DNA of 64,000 nt from Triplophysa rosa (GCF_024868665.1 NC_079907.1:16527093-16591092), one strand, 5' to 3'; shown: positions 1 through 25,109, counted from the stretch's first letter. Numbers and translations: made by a program. The notes: generated by a model not told the origin, from the letters alone.

Positions 1-230
1 TATGACACATGTACAGTTTGTTTAAATTAGTGTATTTTTTGCTATTTACATTTCAATCAAAGACATTGACGTTGAAGGTTGTAACTAGCAGGTTTTTTTA
101 CTAAAGAGGAAATTAGATTTTCCAGCCAGAGAGCTGTTGAAAAAACAAGTGCAGGTGTGGTTGTGATATGGGGACAGGAAGGTGTTCTGCACTCAGCAGG
201 AGATGCTGAAATGCACCGGTTCATGAGACA
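1..230. other. mprip intron, left edge
   Basis: AT-rich non-coding sequence with no open frame or splice pair that I can support. It lies upstream of the first visible mprip exon and is therefore taken as intron. It ends in the target-site copy ATGAGACA (223-230) of the adjacent hAT element. Confidence 0.5.
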
Positions 231-2604
231 TAGAGCCCTGCACGGGCCTTAAATCCAGGCCCGAGCCCGGCCCTGCCCCGAGACACTCAGGCCCGAGCCC
301 GGCCCTGCCCTGCCCTGCCCCGAGACACTCAGGCCCGGCCCTGCCCTGCCCCGAGACACTCAGGCCCGAGCCCGGCCCTGCCCTGCCCCGAGACACTCAG
401 GCCCGAGCCCGGCCCTGCCCTGCCCCGAGACACTCAGGCCCGAGCCCTGCCCTGCCCCGAGACACTCAGGCCCGAGCCCGGCCCTGCCCTACCCCGAGAC
501 ACTCAGGCCCGGCCCTGCCCTACCCCGAGACACTCAGGCCCGAGCCCGGCCCTGCCCCGAGACACTCAGGCCCGAGCCCGGCCCTGCCCCGAGACACTCA
601 GGCCCGAGCCCGGCCCTGCCCTACCCCGAGACACTCAGGCCCGAGCCCGGCCCTGCCCCGAGACACTCAGGCCCGAGCCCGGCCCTGCCCCGAGACACTC
701 CGGCCCGAGCCCGCCTAGAGGCCGATTTTTTATTTATTTATTTTTAATCCCATTACACAGCCAATACTACTGTTGCAGCCATTAAAATAGTTCCGTTTTG
801 TTTTTTTAATGGAAAAGTAGTTATATATATTTTTTCCTTAAGTTAATTTAGAAAAAAAATTGGAGCATTTTTTTGTTTGGTAAATTAAACTTTTTGTTTT
901 TTAAATAGACGACCAAGCGGCTAGCGGCCGATGGTGAGTTGACTACGTTCAATTTAGTCTATCAAATCAACACTTGGCTTGCCTGCAATAAAATCCAAAG
1001 ATTTTTTTAAATAAAGTAAAAGACTCAACAATTTAAGCATATCACAATGTTAGTTTAAACATATTTTTTATTATTTATTATTACGTTTATTACACTTTTT
1101 TATAAACTGAGGAGCTCTGCTGCTTGCAACGGCGAACAATGTGCTTAAAACAAACGAAAACGATTAAAATCGAAACAATTAAAAATAATAATAATAACAA
1201 CAACAACATGCAGATTGTCTTACTTTACGCTTAGGCAACAATTAACAATGAAAAAAGTCTAATCCCAAACAGAAAACGAGACGGCTTCCTAACACGGGTA
1301 CAGCCAAAAGAACAATCTCTTAAAAGGATCCCTGGGTATAGAGCGATGTATGGCTTAATATATGAACAATGGCATTGACTTTATAATTGTGACATAAAAA
1401 GAACTGTGTAACTGTCACAGTATTCATAAACTTTGAAAAAATACTTTTACTTGGAGGCCGCCATTTTTTTGCGTCAGAATCCGTGATGTCAAATGGTTGC
1501 GACCTAAACCTGTTCTCTTTCGCAACAGCGAAGCACACACGTATTTCCTTGTATAACAGTAAAATATGACACGTAAAACATAAGATCAGATATACAAACA
1601 CAAAGGGACAGTAGGTGGCGGTATGTCCTCTTGACACAAGCCAGCCTGCCAGCCATAAAAGAAGAACGCGTTCATTATTACACGTATGTTCAAGGTGAGC
1701 GTGCATTAAATCATAGCTTTAAACTACCGCCTTTGAGACATTTTAGACTATTTAAGACATCAGCATCCACCATAATCGTATACTTTATGCATTATGAGAA
1801 TATACTGATAAACACAATAATAATGCTTGTGGTTTGGTTATTTATTCTGTATTAGAGCACACGTGAATATTAGCCCTCGTCAGCTAATGACCGAGGGAGA
1901 AAAGACAATAACGTTAGGCTACTGATGTTAATAAATCAACATCAAAAAGTCAAAATCTGGATAAAATGCATTGTATAATATCTAAAACATTGTGTATATG
2001 ATAAATTCATGAAAAAGAACATGGCGGCCTCTTTAGGTTAAAATGAGTATTACATTTAGGGTTTTTTTAAGAGCTGAAAATATTTGATGTGTTTCTAACG
2101 ACAAATGCTAGTAGTGTAAGGCTATTACAACGCATTAAGCCATACATCTCTCTATACACCGGGTTCCCTTTAAAGAACATCGTGTAGAAAAACAGCCCAG
2201 AAGTTTGCCTTTCCTCTTTGTTTTTCTGTGTTTTAAGTTCGCCATTTGCAATTTTTCTCTTTATGTTCTCCATTGCACGTGAGGTGAATAATGGGAAACC
2301 TGTGTGAACGCGCGGGCTCAACTGCGCGCAGAATGTGTAATGTGTGTCAGCGTAATATGTAAACGTGTTGGATGTTTTAAATTTACCATCATCAACTTCT
2401 TATCGCTTCTTTATTTACTGAATTTCTAATATATATATTAGAAATATTAATGAATGTCTAATATATAAAAAGGAGGACAAGCCTAAAACAAGCCCGAAGT
2501 CCGGTCCGCTTGTGAGCTATGATGTAAAAATTGGCCCTAAGCCCGGCCCGAGGGGCGTAAATAAGTCGGGGCCCGCCGGGCCCGGGCTGAATTGCAGGGC
2601 TCTA
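231..2604. mobile_element. non-autonomous hAT element with GC-rich subterminal satellite
   Basis: The element is bounded by inverted ends that begin TAGAGCCCTGC and finish GCAGGGCTCTA. It is flanked by a perfect 8-bp duplication ATGAGACA (223-230 and 2605-2612), the hallmark of hAT insertion. I see no transposase reading frame in its 2374 bp, so it is non-autonomous or decayed. Both subterminal regions are rich in GGCCCGAGCCCGG-like motifs; on the left these have expanded into a minisatellite (260-717), while the right side (about 2480-2600) has only a few. The interior is AT-rich and featureless to me. Confidence 0.85.
260..717. repeat. GC-rich minisatellite, about 13 units of roughly 32 bp
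   Basis: The core CCCCGAGACACTCAGGCCC recurs about 13 times. Spacing varies because of optional CTGCC/GAGCCC insertions. The array starts immediately inside the left end of the hAT element 231-2604 and shares its sequence with that element's subterminal motifs. This suggests it grew from them. It is far more GC-rich than its surroundings. Confidence 0.9.
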
Positions 2605-2612
2605 ATGAGACA

Positions 2613-2930
2613 GACCTTGTTCATGGAATTTAGCCCTATGAAAACAACAGTATCGTTCGCTCATCTGATATACAGACAGCTGAACAGTCTTCTTGCATAA
2701 AATAGCACCACTACAGTGCAGTGGCCCCAAAAATATCTAGACATGTAAGCTTAAATATATGAATTTCATTACATTCGATTGCGAATAGCAAATAAAGTGA
2801 TAGTTTATAAATTCATCAGGTTTGACACACCATTAAAATGTCCAGATGTCTTGATTTTGAGTTGTATATCTGTTGTTTTATTATTAAAAAAAAACTAATT
2901 TCTTTTTTAGTGCAGTTGTTTGCCAAAAAA
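2613..2930. other. unique mprip intron sequence
   Basis: AT-rich intronic sequence between the hAT element and a SINE. I see no coding potential, splice-flanked exon or repeat signature in it. Confidence 0.4.
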
Positions 2931-3212
2931 GTGAAGTGAAGTGACCTATTAGTCAGATATGGTGACCCATACCCGAAATGTGACCTCTGCATTTAACCCA
3001 TCCAGAGAGTAGTGAACACACGCACAGCAAGTGGTGAGCACACGTACACCCGGAGCAGTGGGCAGCTATCACTGTAGCGCCCGGGGAGCAAGTAGGGGTA
3101 AGGTGCTTTGCTCAAGGGCACCTCAGTTGTTACCTGCTGGCCCTGAGGATCGAACCGGCAACCTTCTGGTCACGAGTCCGACTCTCTAACCATTAGGCCA
3201 CGACTGCCCCCC
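2931..3212 (-). repeat. tRNA-derived SINE
   Basis: On the minus strand the element starts with a tRNA-like head. It has an A-box-like TGGCCTAATGG and a B-box GGTTCGATCCT spaced as in a tRNA gene. A conserved non-tRNA body follows, ending in a short CACTT-type repeated tail. The cloverleaf cannot be completed as a functional tRNA, and the roughly 280-bp body with a simple tail argues for a SINE. GAAGTGAAGTG also occurs beyond the tRNA end (3226-3236), which could be a target-site duplication or part of the tail sequence. Confidence 0.75.
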
Positions 3213-3284
3213 TTTTTTTTTTTTTGAAGTGAAGTGGATTGAAGAAAAGTTAGCGTAGGCTTCATTTATTTAAATACTCATTTT

Positions 3285-3766
3285 GTTTGATTTGTGTGTG
3301 TGTGCGCGTGCGTGTGTGTGTATATGCGTTCATGTTTGTATATCCCGGTTGGGACCTAAACCTGAACGCACACCAACACATGGGGACTCGTGTCACCGTG
3401 GGGACCAATATTGAGGTCCCCACGGTCAAAAAAAGCTTATAAATTGTACAGAACAATATTTTTTTAAATCTAAAAATGCAAAAAGATTTCTATGATCTTT
3501 AGGTTTAGGGGTAGGGATAGGGGATAGAATATACAGTTTGTACAGTATAAAAAACATTACGCCTATGGACTGTCCCCACGGAGATAGTAAACCAGACGTG
3601 TGTGTGTGCGTGTGTGTTAGTACGTGTGCATATTGTGTGTGTGGAGTGTTTTGTATGTGGGTATGTCTGTCTTCTGTGTTTTCACCTTTTTCTTGTTTTT
3701 ACAGGTATAACTTTAATTGTTTTGCTTATAGTCAATATGTCTCATGTACAGCTGCTTTGTAACAAT
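3285..3766 (+). mobile_element. 5'-truncated L2 LINE 3' end, left part, with an internal insertion
   Basis: Positions about 3636-3766 match the 3' untranslated tail of the intact L2 element elsewhere in this window (reverse complement of about 13903-14060), including TCTTCTGTGTTTTC and CTCATGTACAGCTGCTTTGT. The TG-dinucleotide tract normally upstream of this tail is itself split: TG runs at 3293-3325 and 3598-3640 surround an unrelated block of about 280 bp. The L2 tail is then interrupted at 3766 by a 3-kb hAT and resumes at 6783. Confidence 0.7.
3326..3597. repeat. unclassified fish repeat inserted in a TG tract
   Basis: A block of about 270 bp lies between two TG microsatellite runs. It carries internal motifs such as GGTTTAGGGGTAGGGATAGG and several GTGGGGAC/GTCCCCAC elements in opposite orientation near its two ends. 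The imperfectly inverted ends suggest a non-autonomous DNA transposon, but no clear target-site duplication can be seen inside simple sequence. Confidence 0.45.
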
Positions 3767-3947
3767 CAGTGTTGTGCAAGTTACTTCCAAACTGTAATAC
3801 ATTACAGATTACTTGTTACTGTTATTTAAACAATATTACTGTCTCAGAATTGTAATACGTTACATGACTCCTGTATTACTTTTGAGTTACTTTCACCAAA
3901 ATAACTACAGAAGTAGAACTTAACATTCTAAAATAAGTCTTTGAATT

Positions 3948-4195
3948 TTTGTATTTTCAAAATACAATATACTTTTTGCCAATCAACCTCTTTAGACTGC
4001 TGATTTCTTGAATTAACTAGGCTATACACACAAAAATACAAAAAAAATACTAGGTTAAATGCATTTTAATCTATAATATAATATAAATAATAGTATTTTG
4101 TATATCAAATGGATGTATTTGAATACACTGCCCATCCATGCAGTCTTATAAGGAGGTTGATTGGCAAAAAGTATTTCAGTTTGAAAATATAAAAA
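3948..4195. repeat. imperfect inverted repeat (hairpin) inside hAT
   Basis: The left arm (about 3948-4000, containing TTTTTGCCAATCAACCTC) is the reverse complement, with some mismatches, of the right arm (about 4138-4195, containing GAGGTTGATTGGCAAAAA). The loop is AT-rich. The structure is typical of a small foldback MITE or an internal hAT palindrome. Confidence 0.6.
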
Positions 4196-4562
4196 TACCA
4201 AGATTAAACACATTTAAATACAAAATACAATTACTTTTTTTCAAAGGTATTTAAATACAAAATAGTCCCATCTCATCACTGAACTAGATTATATAGAATT
4301 CTAGCTAGTCATCATGTAACGTTAGCTTACCTTGTCATTGCTGCTGGTCACAGGGATCTTGCTAACTAGCTTCCTGAAAGCAGCCCAATGACCCCTCAAA
4401 ACCCGCCCAAAAGGAATGAAAACTAGCCCAATTATTTTCCGGTGTCAAATCAAAGTTAACAACTGCCAAAAGACGTTTATATTGCTATATTTTCTTATCT
4501 GAATGGTTTCCTAGGTATTGTATATATGTTTTGTTCTGATGAACTCAAAATATGTTTTGGGG

Positions 4563-5600
4563 TAGGGCTGAACGATTAATCAAAATCGAATCACAATCGT
4601 GATGTGAGACGTTGCGATTTGCTAATCGCAAGAGGCTTTGCTAATCGCAAGAGGCATCGCTTCCAATGTGGAAGCGATGTGAAAAATAGGAAACGCGTCT
4701 GTTCCAAGCCCGCTTTGAGTGGCATTCTTGTTAACCAACTGAGTGAGCGCACCTCCGTTATGCCTATCAGCACTGCCCTAGCCAACTGCGTAAACGTCCG
4801 ACATTAAAACAACAAACAAACAGAAGGCAGGAGAGAGAGAGTGTGTGTGTTATTATGGCATCTGCAGAGTCAGATCGATCATATTAGGCAAATAAATACT
4901 AAAGAACCGTCCAATTCAGAAGACCCACAGCCTGTGTCATACTCGCAAGACTCTTCCCCGCGTTGCGTGTCTCCTGCATCTCGAGGACGAGCCGTTTAAA
5001 CTTGACGCGCGCACCCTGTGTCAACTCACGCCTAGCTCCGCGTTTCAAACAAATGTAAATTCTATCTAACTGTTTTGCTAATTTCACTTGGATGAAATTA
5101 AACATTCAGCACATTTTCTACTTGTTTTAAAAAATCCCACATACTTAAAAAATAATAAATCAGCCTATGTAACCTTTGAACTTTTAATTTTAATAATTCA
5201 CTAACAGAATGGAAAATGTTATGGATTTAAGGGTTACAATGGGAGTTGTATTTGTTTTAATGGAAACTATAATGGTGTACACTGGTATTTGGATTCTGTT
5301 GGTGTGATGTAATCTGGAAGTTGGGAACCAATTGAACAACAGTAATCCCTATTTGAATAATGCCCAAAACACACTACAAAAATGAATTTTGTAATGATTT
5401 TAATGGAAACAATTAGAATTTCTGTAATGTTTTTTGTTGTTGTTTTCATTCAGCAGGGTAACTATACGCATACTGTGCTCCACACAACAATATTGAGCTG
5501 AAGCTTGAATTAGAAAAGTTAAAATCGCAAATCAAATCGCAATTGCAATGTCTGTCAAAAATATCGCAATTAGATATTTTCCCCAAATCGCACATCCCTA
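4563..5600. mobile_element. nested non-autonomous hAT, 1038 bp
   Basis: It starts TAGGGCTGAACGATT and ends AATCGCACATCCCTA, which are inverted hAT-type termini. It is flanked by a perfect 8-bp duplication TTTTGGGG (4555-4562, 5601-5608). Subterminal sequence repeats AATCG/CGATT motifs on both sides. It contains no transposase. It lies wholly inside the older hAT 3767-6774. Confidence 0.85.
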
Positions 5601-6782
5601 TTTTGGGGGATTTAGGAAAGCAAACAATTCTGGGTCACCTTTGACTACCATTATATTTTTTTCTGCTATGGTAGTCAATGATGCCAAAGAATTTTCAGTT
5701 GCTAACATTCTACCAAATATCTTTGTGTTCAACCGAACAAAGAAATTTATAAAGGTTTGGAACAACTAGAGGGTGAATAATCGATAACAGAATTTTAGTT
5801 TTTGGGTGGAGTATCCCTTTAAAAAATATCCCATGTGTGCTTGAGGCCAAGCAAGGAAATGGACGAGAAACGTGTTTTCTCTTCGTAAGACATGCAAAAA
5901 CTTGCTTAAGAAATAAGCATGGTTAAATATATTGCATATGTATAATGTGTACAAGGACGTCAATGTTTTAGTTGTTCTAGACTGCGTATAGCTGCTCAAA
6001 CGTGATATTTGGCAGCCGGAAGAATCAACTGTTGTACACTCACGAGTGATTTCTTTCATTGTGCAACGTGACATGCACCTTACGAAACATCAGTAAAAGC
6101 ATAATTCGGATGCATTGTCTAATACCACCGCTATATTTTCCTCTTTGGTTGAGCTGAGCTCCCGCGTCCCTCCCTGTACTGTAGCCTGCCTGTCAGAAAC
6201 TCGTTCCCCACACTTTTGAGAACGGGCCGGTACTGGAGTTGCCAGGTATTCATCTGAGTATGAATACACATTAAGAATCTCATCAATTAACATTTATCCT
6301 TAGAATATAAATAAACATTTTGGCGGCCGCAGTACATTATGAAAGTAGCCCAAAAACCCGCAACCCGCGGCTTCATAATTTTTCCCGCAACTGCATTTTC
6401 AAAATAGCCCAATTGTGCGGGAAATCGCAACACTGGCGCTTACAGCGAACCGGGCGGGGCCAATAGCCTCGGACCTTTAGCTCAGAGACTGAAATCATGC
6501 TGCGTTACAATACAAAATAGTTCCACCAGCCAGAGGGAGATGAATGACACCCCACTCGTCTATTCACGAACAGGAAATACAACTTACTTGTGGGATTTTT
6601 GATTTGTTAATGTCTCTCGGGCGAAAAGTTTGTTGTAATGCAAGCATTACTGAACATGTACAGAGTAAAATATTACTGAAAATTGATTAGTAATGCCTTA
6701 CACTACTGCGTTACAGCAAAAAGTAATATGTTACTGTAATGCATTACTTTTGTAACGCATTACTCCCAACACTGGTAACAAT

Positions 6783-6822
6783 GAAAATTGTAAAAAGCGC
6801 TATATAAATAAAGTTGAGTTGA
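6783..6822 (+). mobile_element. L2 LINE 3' terminus, right part
   Basis: GAAAATTGTAAAAAGCGC followed by TATATAAATAAAGTTGAGTT continues the L2 tail that stops at 3766. It matches the reverse complement of the tail of the intact L2 copy (13903-13945). It is the distal half of the L2 copy split by the hAT element. Confidence 0.75.
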
Positions 6823-7103
6823 TGTCTAATACAATTTGCAATTGTATAGTTTGTGAACAATTGTCACAGTTGCAATCCATAGTTCCACTATTGTGGATGA
6901 GATTATGTTAGCCATCTCTCACTGGCCTATGTTCCCTTTATGTTCATCATAATTTCTATCTTTGTGGACACCGTTGTCTACACGCTGCTAATCTGTGTTG
7001 TCTGTGTAAGTGTCATCCTTGTCCAAAAAGTGTTCGTGGACTAGAATCAACACAGACAAATGTGGACCAAACTCATCCTTGTTGTCTGATTCCACCCCTA
7101 CAG

Positions 7104-19685
<12,582 letters not shown>

Positions 19686-20600
19686 CATTGACGCGTCGAC
19701 ATGCCTTGCTGCATGTTAATGAGACCCACTATGTTTTAGCCCATTAAATAATCACATAAGAGACACACTGGTCACAGCATATATTAAACATGGTATGAAG
19801 TTTAAATTTTATGTCTATAGTCTGCATTTCATGCACTTCAGTTACTGTGACATTGTTTTGTTTTCCATTGCCATGTCTTAATGTAAATACATTGTTTTTA
19901 ACGGAGCATCTATCATGCATACACTAAACATGACTGTGTAAGCTACTGTTTTAACTCTTCAGTTTGTGTGAATCACCAGTGGAATAAGTAACTACGTAAT
20001 GACTTGAGACTACAGATTATTGGAGCATTATACGCATTTAACAAGGAGTAGAATATAACCATGCCATCAGGCTCGAGTCACGCTAGATGTGGTCAGTACG
20101 CACATTCCCTCCAGTTTCAGTGAAATGGGATGGCTGGCTGCATCAAATAGCTTAAATTACACAACACAACGCTTGCATTAATAAACTGCTGACTTTTAAT
20201 ATCTTGACACTGCTTTAATGCCTCAAGTGTTGGCTTGAAAGTGTTAATTTCCATCTCCAAATGTTTTAAATATAGGACCATTTCATATTATAGTACAATA
20301 AAGACTGTTAGAATTAATAAGAATACACCTGGAGGAGTTCATGCTGGTGTATATAAACAAATTTACATGTTTCCATTATAAAAAATAATGGTCCACTTAA
20401 GTTGAATGGGAGTTTTGGTTTTTTGGATAATGTTTCCTCAAGTTCATAAAGCCTATAGTGTTCAGTGGCAGTCCTTTGTATTTATTTAAATGTTATGGAT
20501 TTTTGTCTCGCATTTACATTCCTCTATACATTATTGTAAATATACTGCAAATGTACACGAACTGACAACAGGTTTATTAGCAATAAATATTTTTGCACCC
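19686..20600 (+). other. mprip 3' untranslated region
   Basis: AT-rich sequence after the TGA at 19683-19685. AATAAA occurs at 20180-20185, 20297-20302 and 20582-20587, any of which could direct polyadenylation. No coding potential is seen. Confidence 0.6.
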
Positions 20601-22129
20601 TCTTTTGCACCGTTTTTTTGTTTACACACGTAAACAGTTTAGGCTATATTCTAAATATGCTATGCAACAACATTAAATTAATATTTATTACTGGCATTAG
20701 AATTTATATTCTAAGCAACCTGTTGTTTTCTCCAGGAGTAAAAGTAAGCATGCCAACAGATCTATCACGAATGTTAAAGAATATAAATTGTTTTAAACAC
20801 GTTTACGGTAAATTTACCTCAATGCTTTCTGTACTCACTACACTGAATCCCATAATCCTGCGCAGTGGCTCCATCATGACTCTTGACAGCTGCTGGCTTC
20901 CAGCGGCAACACTGCATTTAACCACTGACTTTGGACTTCAAAAGTATGAAAACATCCCGTTTCATGCATTATTCAGTTTCAACTCTACACACCATTAAAA
21001 GAGACGTGGTTGCATCCAAAAGAGTGTGCTTACTGTCATTGGGATAGAGTTTACGTTGGACTTTATGTCTTCATGATTAAATGCATCTGCTCTGCTATGT
21101 TTGGGTAAGTTCGCACGCGCTCTTTGTTTAGCGCAGCTAGCTTCGCGATGCTAACGGCTAGCTGCTAATGTTGTTCGCTAAACCACTTTGCGCCGCGTCT
21201 TTAATTTGTGAAAAAAACTATTCATTGTGGTATTAATTAGTAAGCAGCTGCTTGCAACTCGTTTATGAAATTGTTTGAGTTTTAAAAATGTGTGGTTGTC
21301 AGAAAATGTTGGACTTTCATGCTAGCGCAATTCTGTAACTTACATTGTGTACACCGAAAACGTCAACTACTGTGTTACTGTCCTAACAATGAGCCAAACA
21401 CCGAAACCAAACAGATGTACAGAAGTACGTGAACCTGAAATAAAAGTGGTTTTGGTTTAGCATTTAGCTTTAGCAACGGTGGTCATTCCCAGCTAACCGG
21501 ATGTGTCAGAATGCGATCTGCCCGAAGATAACCATTTAGATCAATCTGTTGATGCCACGAGAAATTAAATAAAAGGTTTGTTATAAGTGTTAAAAGTTTG
21601 ATGTTGTATACATGAGAAATGGTATTAAAACGTGTCAAACTGTCTATCTAGGCAGTAGGTGTATAATTAGTTTTTCTTAAATCAGAATGCTGCGAATAAG
21701 AACGTTGCTGTATGCATTATTTTTAGTCCTTATTATGAATGTAATTTAGAATAGTACAGAGAAAACCATTATAGGGGGGAAATGTGTAAATCCATGCACT
21801 ATTACAAATACTGTGGTTTTACATGGTATTGTTTTAAGTACCATATGTACCATCATGCTCCTACATCCCTACATTTCACCATGGCCTCACTAAAGTAACT
21901 AAAGTGTAACCATGACATTCGTAGCTTCACCTTGCTACTACTAATACAAATGGTCATAAATCTACCAAAAACATGGTTTCTACACTTTGTTTTACTATAA
22001 TAAAACCATGGTTAATTTTCCTAAGTGATGACTGTGGTAATCATGTAACCCCTAGGAATCCACATCCACAGTGACACATGTAAGACAAACACTGGTGATT
22101 ATCTGGAAAGGTCTTTTTAAACATTCATC
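20601..22129. other. intergenic region, possible RAI1-like first exon near 21000-21105
   Basis: The stretch between mprip and the RAI1-like gene lacks a supported CDS; the 126-codon frame at 20618-20998 has no recognisable features. A possible splice donor (TTTGG|GTAAGT at about 21104) is followed by a CpG-richer patch (21105-21200), which could mark a promoter and a non-coding first exon. Positions 21770-22030 hold a decayed repeat with several ACCATGG motifs. Confidence 0.25.
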
Positions 22130-23428
22130 TAGGGATGGGGAGTCGACTCCAAAAGAGTCGATTCCTCGACTCTTAATGTCCCTAAAGTCGGAATCGACTC
22201 CAAGACAGGAATCGACTCTCGTCGACTCCGTAATTTTTAATGTTGTCGTTGACTCAAAATGTTTTTGTCTTTGTGATTGGCGCAAAGCTACAATTAACAT
22301 TTAAAAACTAATCATGTAAAGTCATACCTCCACTCTCTCTGACTGTACAGTGTACACGTTTACATCCGATCAAAAACACTGTGGAAATCCGAGCATGAGC
22401 GACGCCTACTGGTTCTCTCGCAAAAGGGCACGCAATATTTCCCGTTCATTCTTCACCTTCAATACGATCACATTAAATTCACAAATTCTTATTAAAAACT
22501 CTCCTATATTTCGTCTGTCCCTCTTCAAGCTTTTATTTCTCTAATCAATTGTTAAGACTTTGCTTAAATGTGAGTCTGTGCACATAACTGGACACAAATC
22601 AAAATCAAGTTTGTGGCAACAAATGATAAAGCGTTTCATCCAGCTTAAAAACGTAAAAAATCAGTAACAGCCAGGAAGTCACAAATCATATATTAAGTTC
22701 TTGTTGCTGGGTTATTATTATAGCATCTTTGTTGGATTTAAAATGACATGTTGATATTTTTAAATACTTTTTATTGTTAAATGTCCAACACAGAAAGGCA
22801 ATAAGTTACATTAAGAAAAGAACACAAGGTAGGCTCAATGTCTTTTCTCCTTTTTTAAAAATATGTGTTGAACTTAGCCTAGGGTGAATATATAAACTCT
22901 TAAACAAAAATAAATAATAAAATGTTTTAGGCTTGTTTAGCGCACATTTACAGAGCCTCAATTCAAAACAATGAAACGTGGTGTCTTTAAGTACAAAACA
23001 TATTCATTTGTGTAACTGTAACTCTCCAAAATTGATGCTATAAAAATAATTAAGGAAATGTAATGTCTTAGCTTTACCATAAGTCTACAGCTACGGTTAG
23101 ACCTGGGCTGTCATGTCCTTGCGCTGCGTGCGCTTGGAAAACCACATTGGTTTAGGACCAGAAAGGAGTAACTGGTCTGACAGCACAAAAAACTCTCTGT
23201 GATGGTGTTCGTTGCACAAATGCATGTGTATTTGCTAGTGACTTTGGAGATTTTGGTTGCCAGCCCAAAGTTCCTGAACTGAAGTTCATTCATTTATTTT
23301 ATATTCGTATTTCTAAGCGCCTTTTTGATTGACAGTAAATGGAGTCGAAGTGTCGATTCCATCGACTCCAAAATTGGGAGTCAAGAATCGGAGTCGACTT
23401 AAAAAAACCCGGAACCAAACACACCGCT
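22130..23428. mobile_element. decayed hAT-like element with GAGTCGACTC-rich ends
   Basis: The left end TAGGGATGGGGAGTCGACTC is followed by many GTCGA/TCGAC motifs. The right side (23341-23428) has the same motifs in inverted arrangement (GGAGTCGAAGTGTCGATTCC) and then degenerates. No target-site duplication can be identified and no transposase is present. Confidence 0.6.
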
Positions 23429-23830
23429 ACATTTATCCTTGACTTTGAGCTCAGGGACAGGAAGTTCTTAAGAGACATCTACTGAACATCTGGATTAGGT
23501 CATGTGTGAGTTTTGTGTTGCCAAGACAATGTTTACAGAACTGCGGTCTGTCTTGTTGGCACATTGCAGTGTCGATAAATAAATAAAAACGTTTTTGTTA
23601 ACAAAGCTAGGCTTTAACACATTTAATAATTGTATTTTTTAAAACAAATCCCGTGTTACATTTAACCTATTTTGAATACAGTCGTGGCCAAAAGTTTTGA
23701 GAATGACACAAATATAAATTTTCACTAAGTCTACTGCTTCAGTGATTTTTATGTTTTTGTCAGATGTTACTATGGTATACTGAAGTATAATTACAACCAT
23801 TTCATAAGTGTCAAAGGCTTTTATTGACAA

Positions 23831-24840
23831 TTACATGAAGTTTACGCAAAGACTATATTTGCAGTGTTGACCCTTCTTTTTCAAGACCTCTGCAATTCGC
23901 TCGGGCATGCTGTCAATCAACTTCTGGGCCACATCCTCACTGATGGCAGCCCATTCTTGCATAATCAATACTTGGAGTTTGCCAGAATTTGTAGGGTTTT
24001 TTTGTCCACCCGCCTCTTGAGGATTGACCACAAGTTCTCAATAGGATTAAGGTCTGGGGAGTTTCCTGGCCATGGGCCCAAAATGTTGATGTTTTGGTCC
24101 CCGAGCCACTTAGTTATTACTTTTGCCTTATGGCAAATCATCATGCTGGAAAAGGCATTGTTCATCACCAAACTGTTCCTGGATGGTTGGGAGAAGTTGC
24201 TCTCTGAGGATGTTTTTGTACCATTCTTTGTTCATGGCTGTGTTCTTAGGCAAAATTGTGCTGAGAAGCAACCCCACACATGAATGGTCTGAGGATGCTT
24301 TACCGTTGGCATGACACAGGACTGATTGTAGCGCTCACCTTTTCTTCTCCGTACAATCTTTTTTCCGGATGCCCCAAACAATCGGAAAGGGGATTCATCA
24401 GAGAAAATGACTTTACCCCAGTCCTCAGCAGTCCAATCCCTGTACCTTTTGCAGAATATCAGTCTGTCCCTGATGTTTTTCCTAGAGAGAAGTGGCTTCT
24501 TTGCTGCCCTTCTTGACACCAGGCCATCCTCAAAATGTCTTCGCCTCACTGTGCGTGCAGATGCACTCACACCTGCCTGCTGCCATTCCTGAGCAAGCTC
24601 TGCACTGGTGGTGCCCCGATCTCGCAGCTGAAGATGATCCTGGCGCTTGCTGGACTTTTTTGGGCACTCTGAAGCCTTCACAACAATTGAACCTCTCTCC
24701 TTGAAGTTTCTGATGATCCAATAAATGGTTGATGTAGGTGCAATCTTACTAGCAGCAATAGCCTTGCCTGTGAATCCCTTTTTGTGCACCGCAATGATGA
24801 CTGCACGTGTTTCCTTGCAGGTAACCATGGTTAACAGAGG
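23831..24840 (-). pseudogene. Tc1-like transposase, frameshifted
   Basis: The first segment (to about 24232) has a paired-like helix-turn-helix region (GFTGKAIAASK) and the first catalytic Asp in FSDESPFRLF. The frame then breaks into 24171-23965, which holds NSPDLNPIENLW with the final Glu of the DD34E triad, and into 24031-23831, which gives the C-terminus. The segment that should hold the second Asp falls around the break. Several indels make it inactive. Start given from the methionine MVTCKETRAV; an upstream methionine at 24864 is in frame. Confidence 0.85.
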
Positions 24841-25109
24841 AGGCGCAATGATTTCCAGCACCACCCTCCTTTTAAAGCTTCCAGTCTGTTATTCTAATTC
24901 AATCATCATTACAGAGTTTTCTCCAGCCTTGTCCTCTTCAACACTCTCTTTTGTTAACTATAGAATCACTGACATGATGTCAGCTGGTCTTTTTGTGGCA
25001 GGGTTGAAATGGAATGTACATGTTTTTTTGGACTAAGTTCATTTTCATGGCAAAGAGGTACTTCACAATAAAATTCAATTAATCTAATCACTCTTCATAA
25101 CATTCTGGA

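Larger units (their letters stand above)
3767..6774. mobile_element. hAT element inserted in the L2 tail; hosts a second hAT
   Basis: The ends CAGTGTTGTGCAAG and CTCCCAACACTG are inverted repeats. The perfect 8-bp duplication GTAACAAT flanks the element (3759-3766, 6775-6782) and lies within the L2 tail, so this insertion postdates the L2 copy. No transposase is evident in 3008 bp. The interior holds a 1-kb hAT (4563-5600), an imperfect hairpin (3948-4195) and a fragment of a TTAA-type MITE (about 5757-5826). Confidence 0.85.

Noticed and set aside
193..396. Gly/Arg/Pro-rich frame on the minus strand
   Set aside because: It is a reading of the 32-bp GC-rich minisatellite and has no start context or homology.
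2931..3212. Possible tRNA gene
   Set aside because: A and B boxes are present but the acceptor stem cannot be completed; body and tail are those of a SINE.
20618..20998. 126-codon frame between mprip and the RAI1-like gene
   Set aside because: No domain, AT-rich composition and no splice or promoter context; could be chance.
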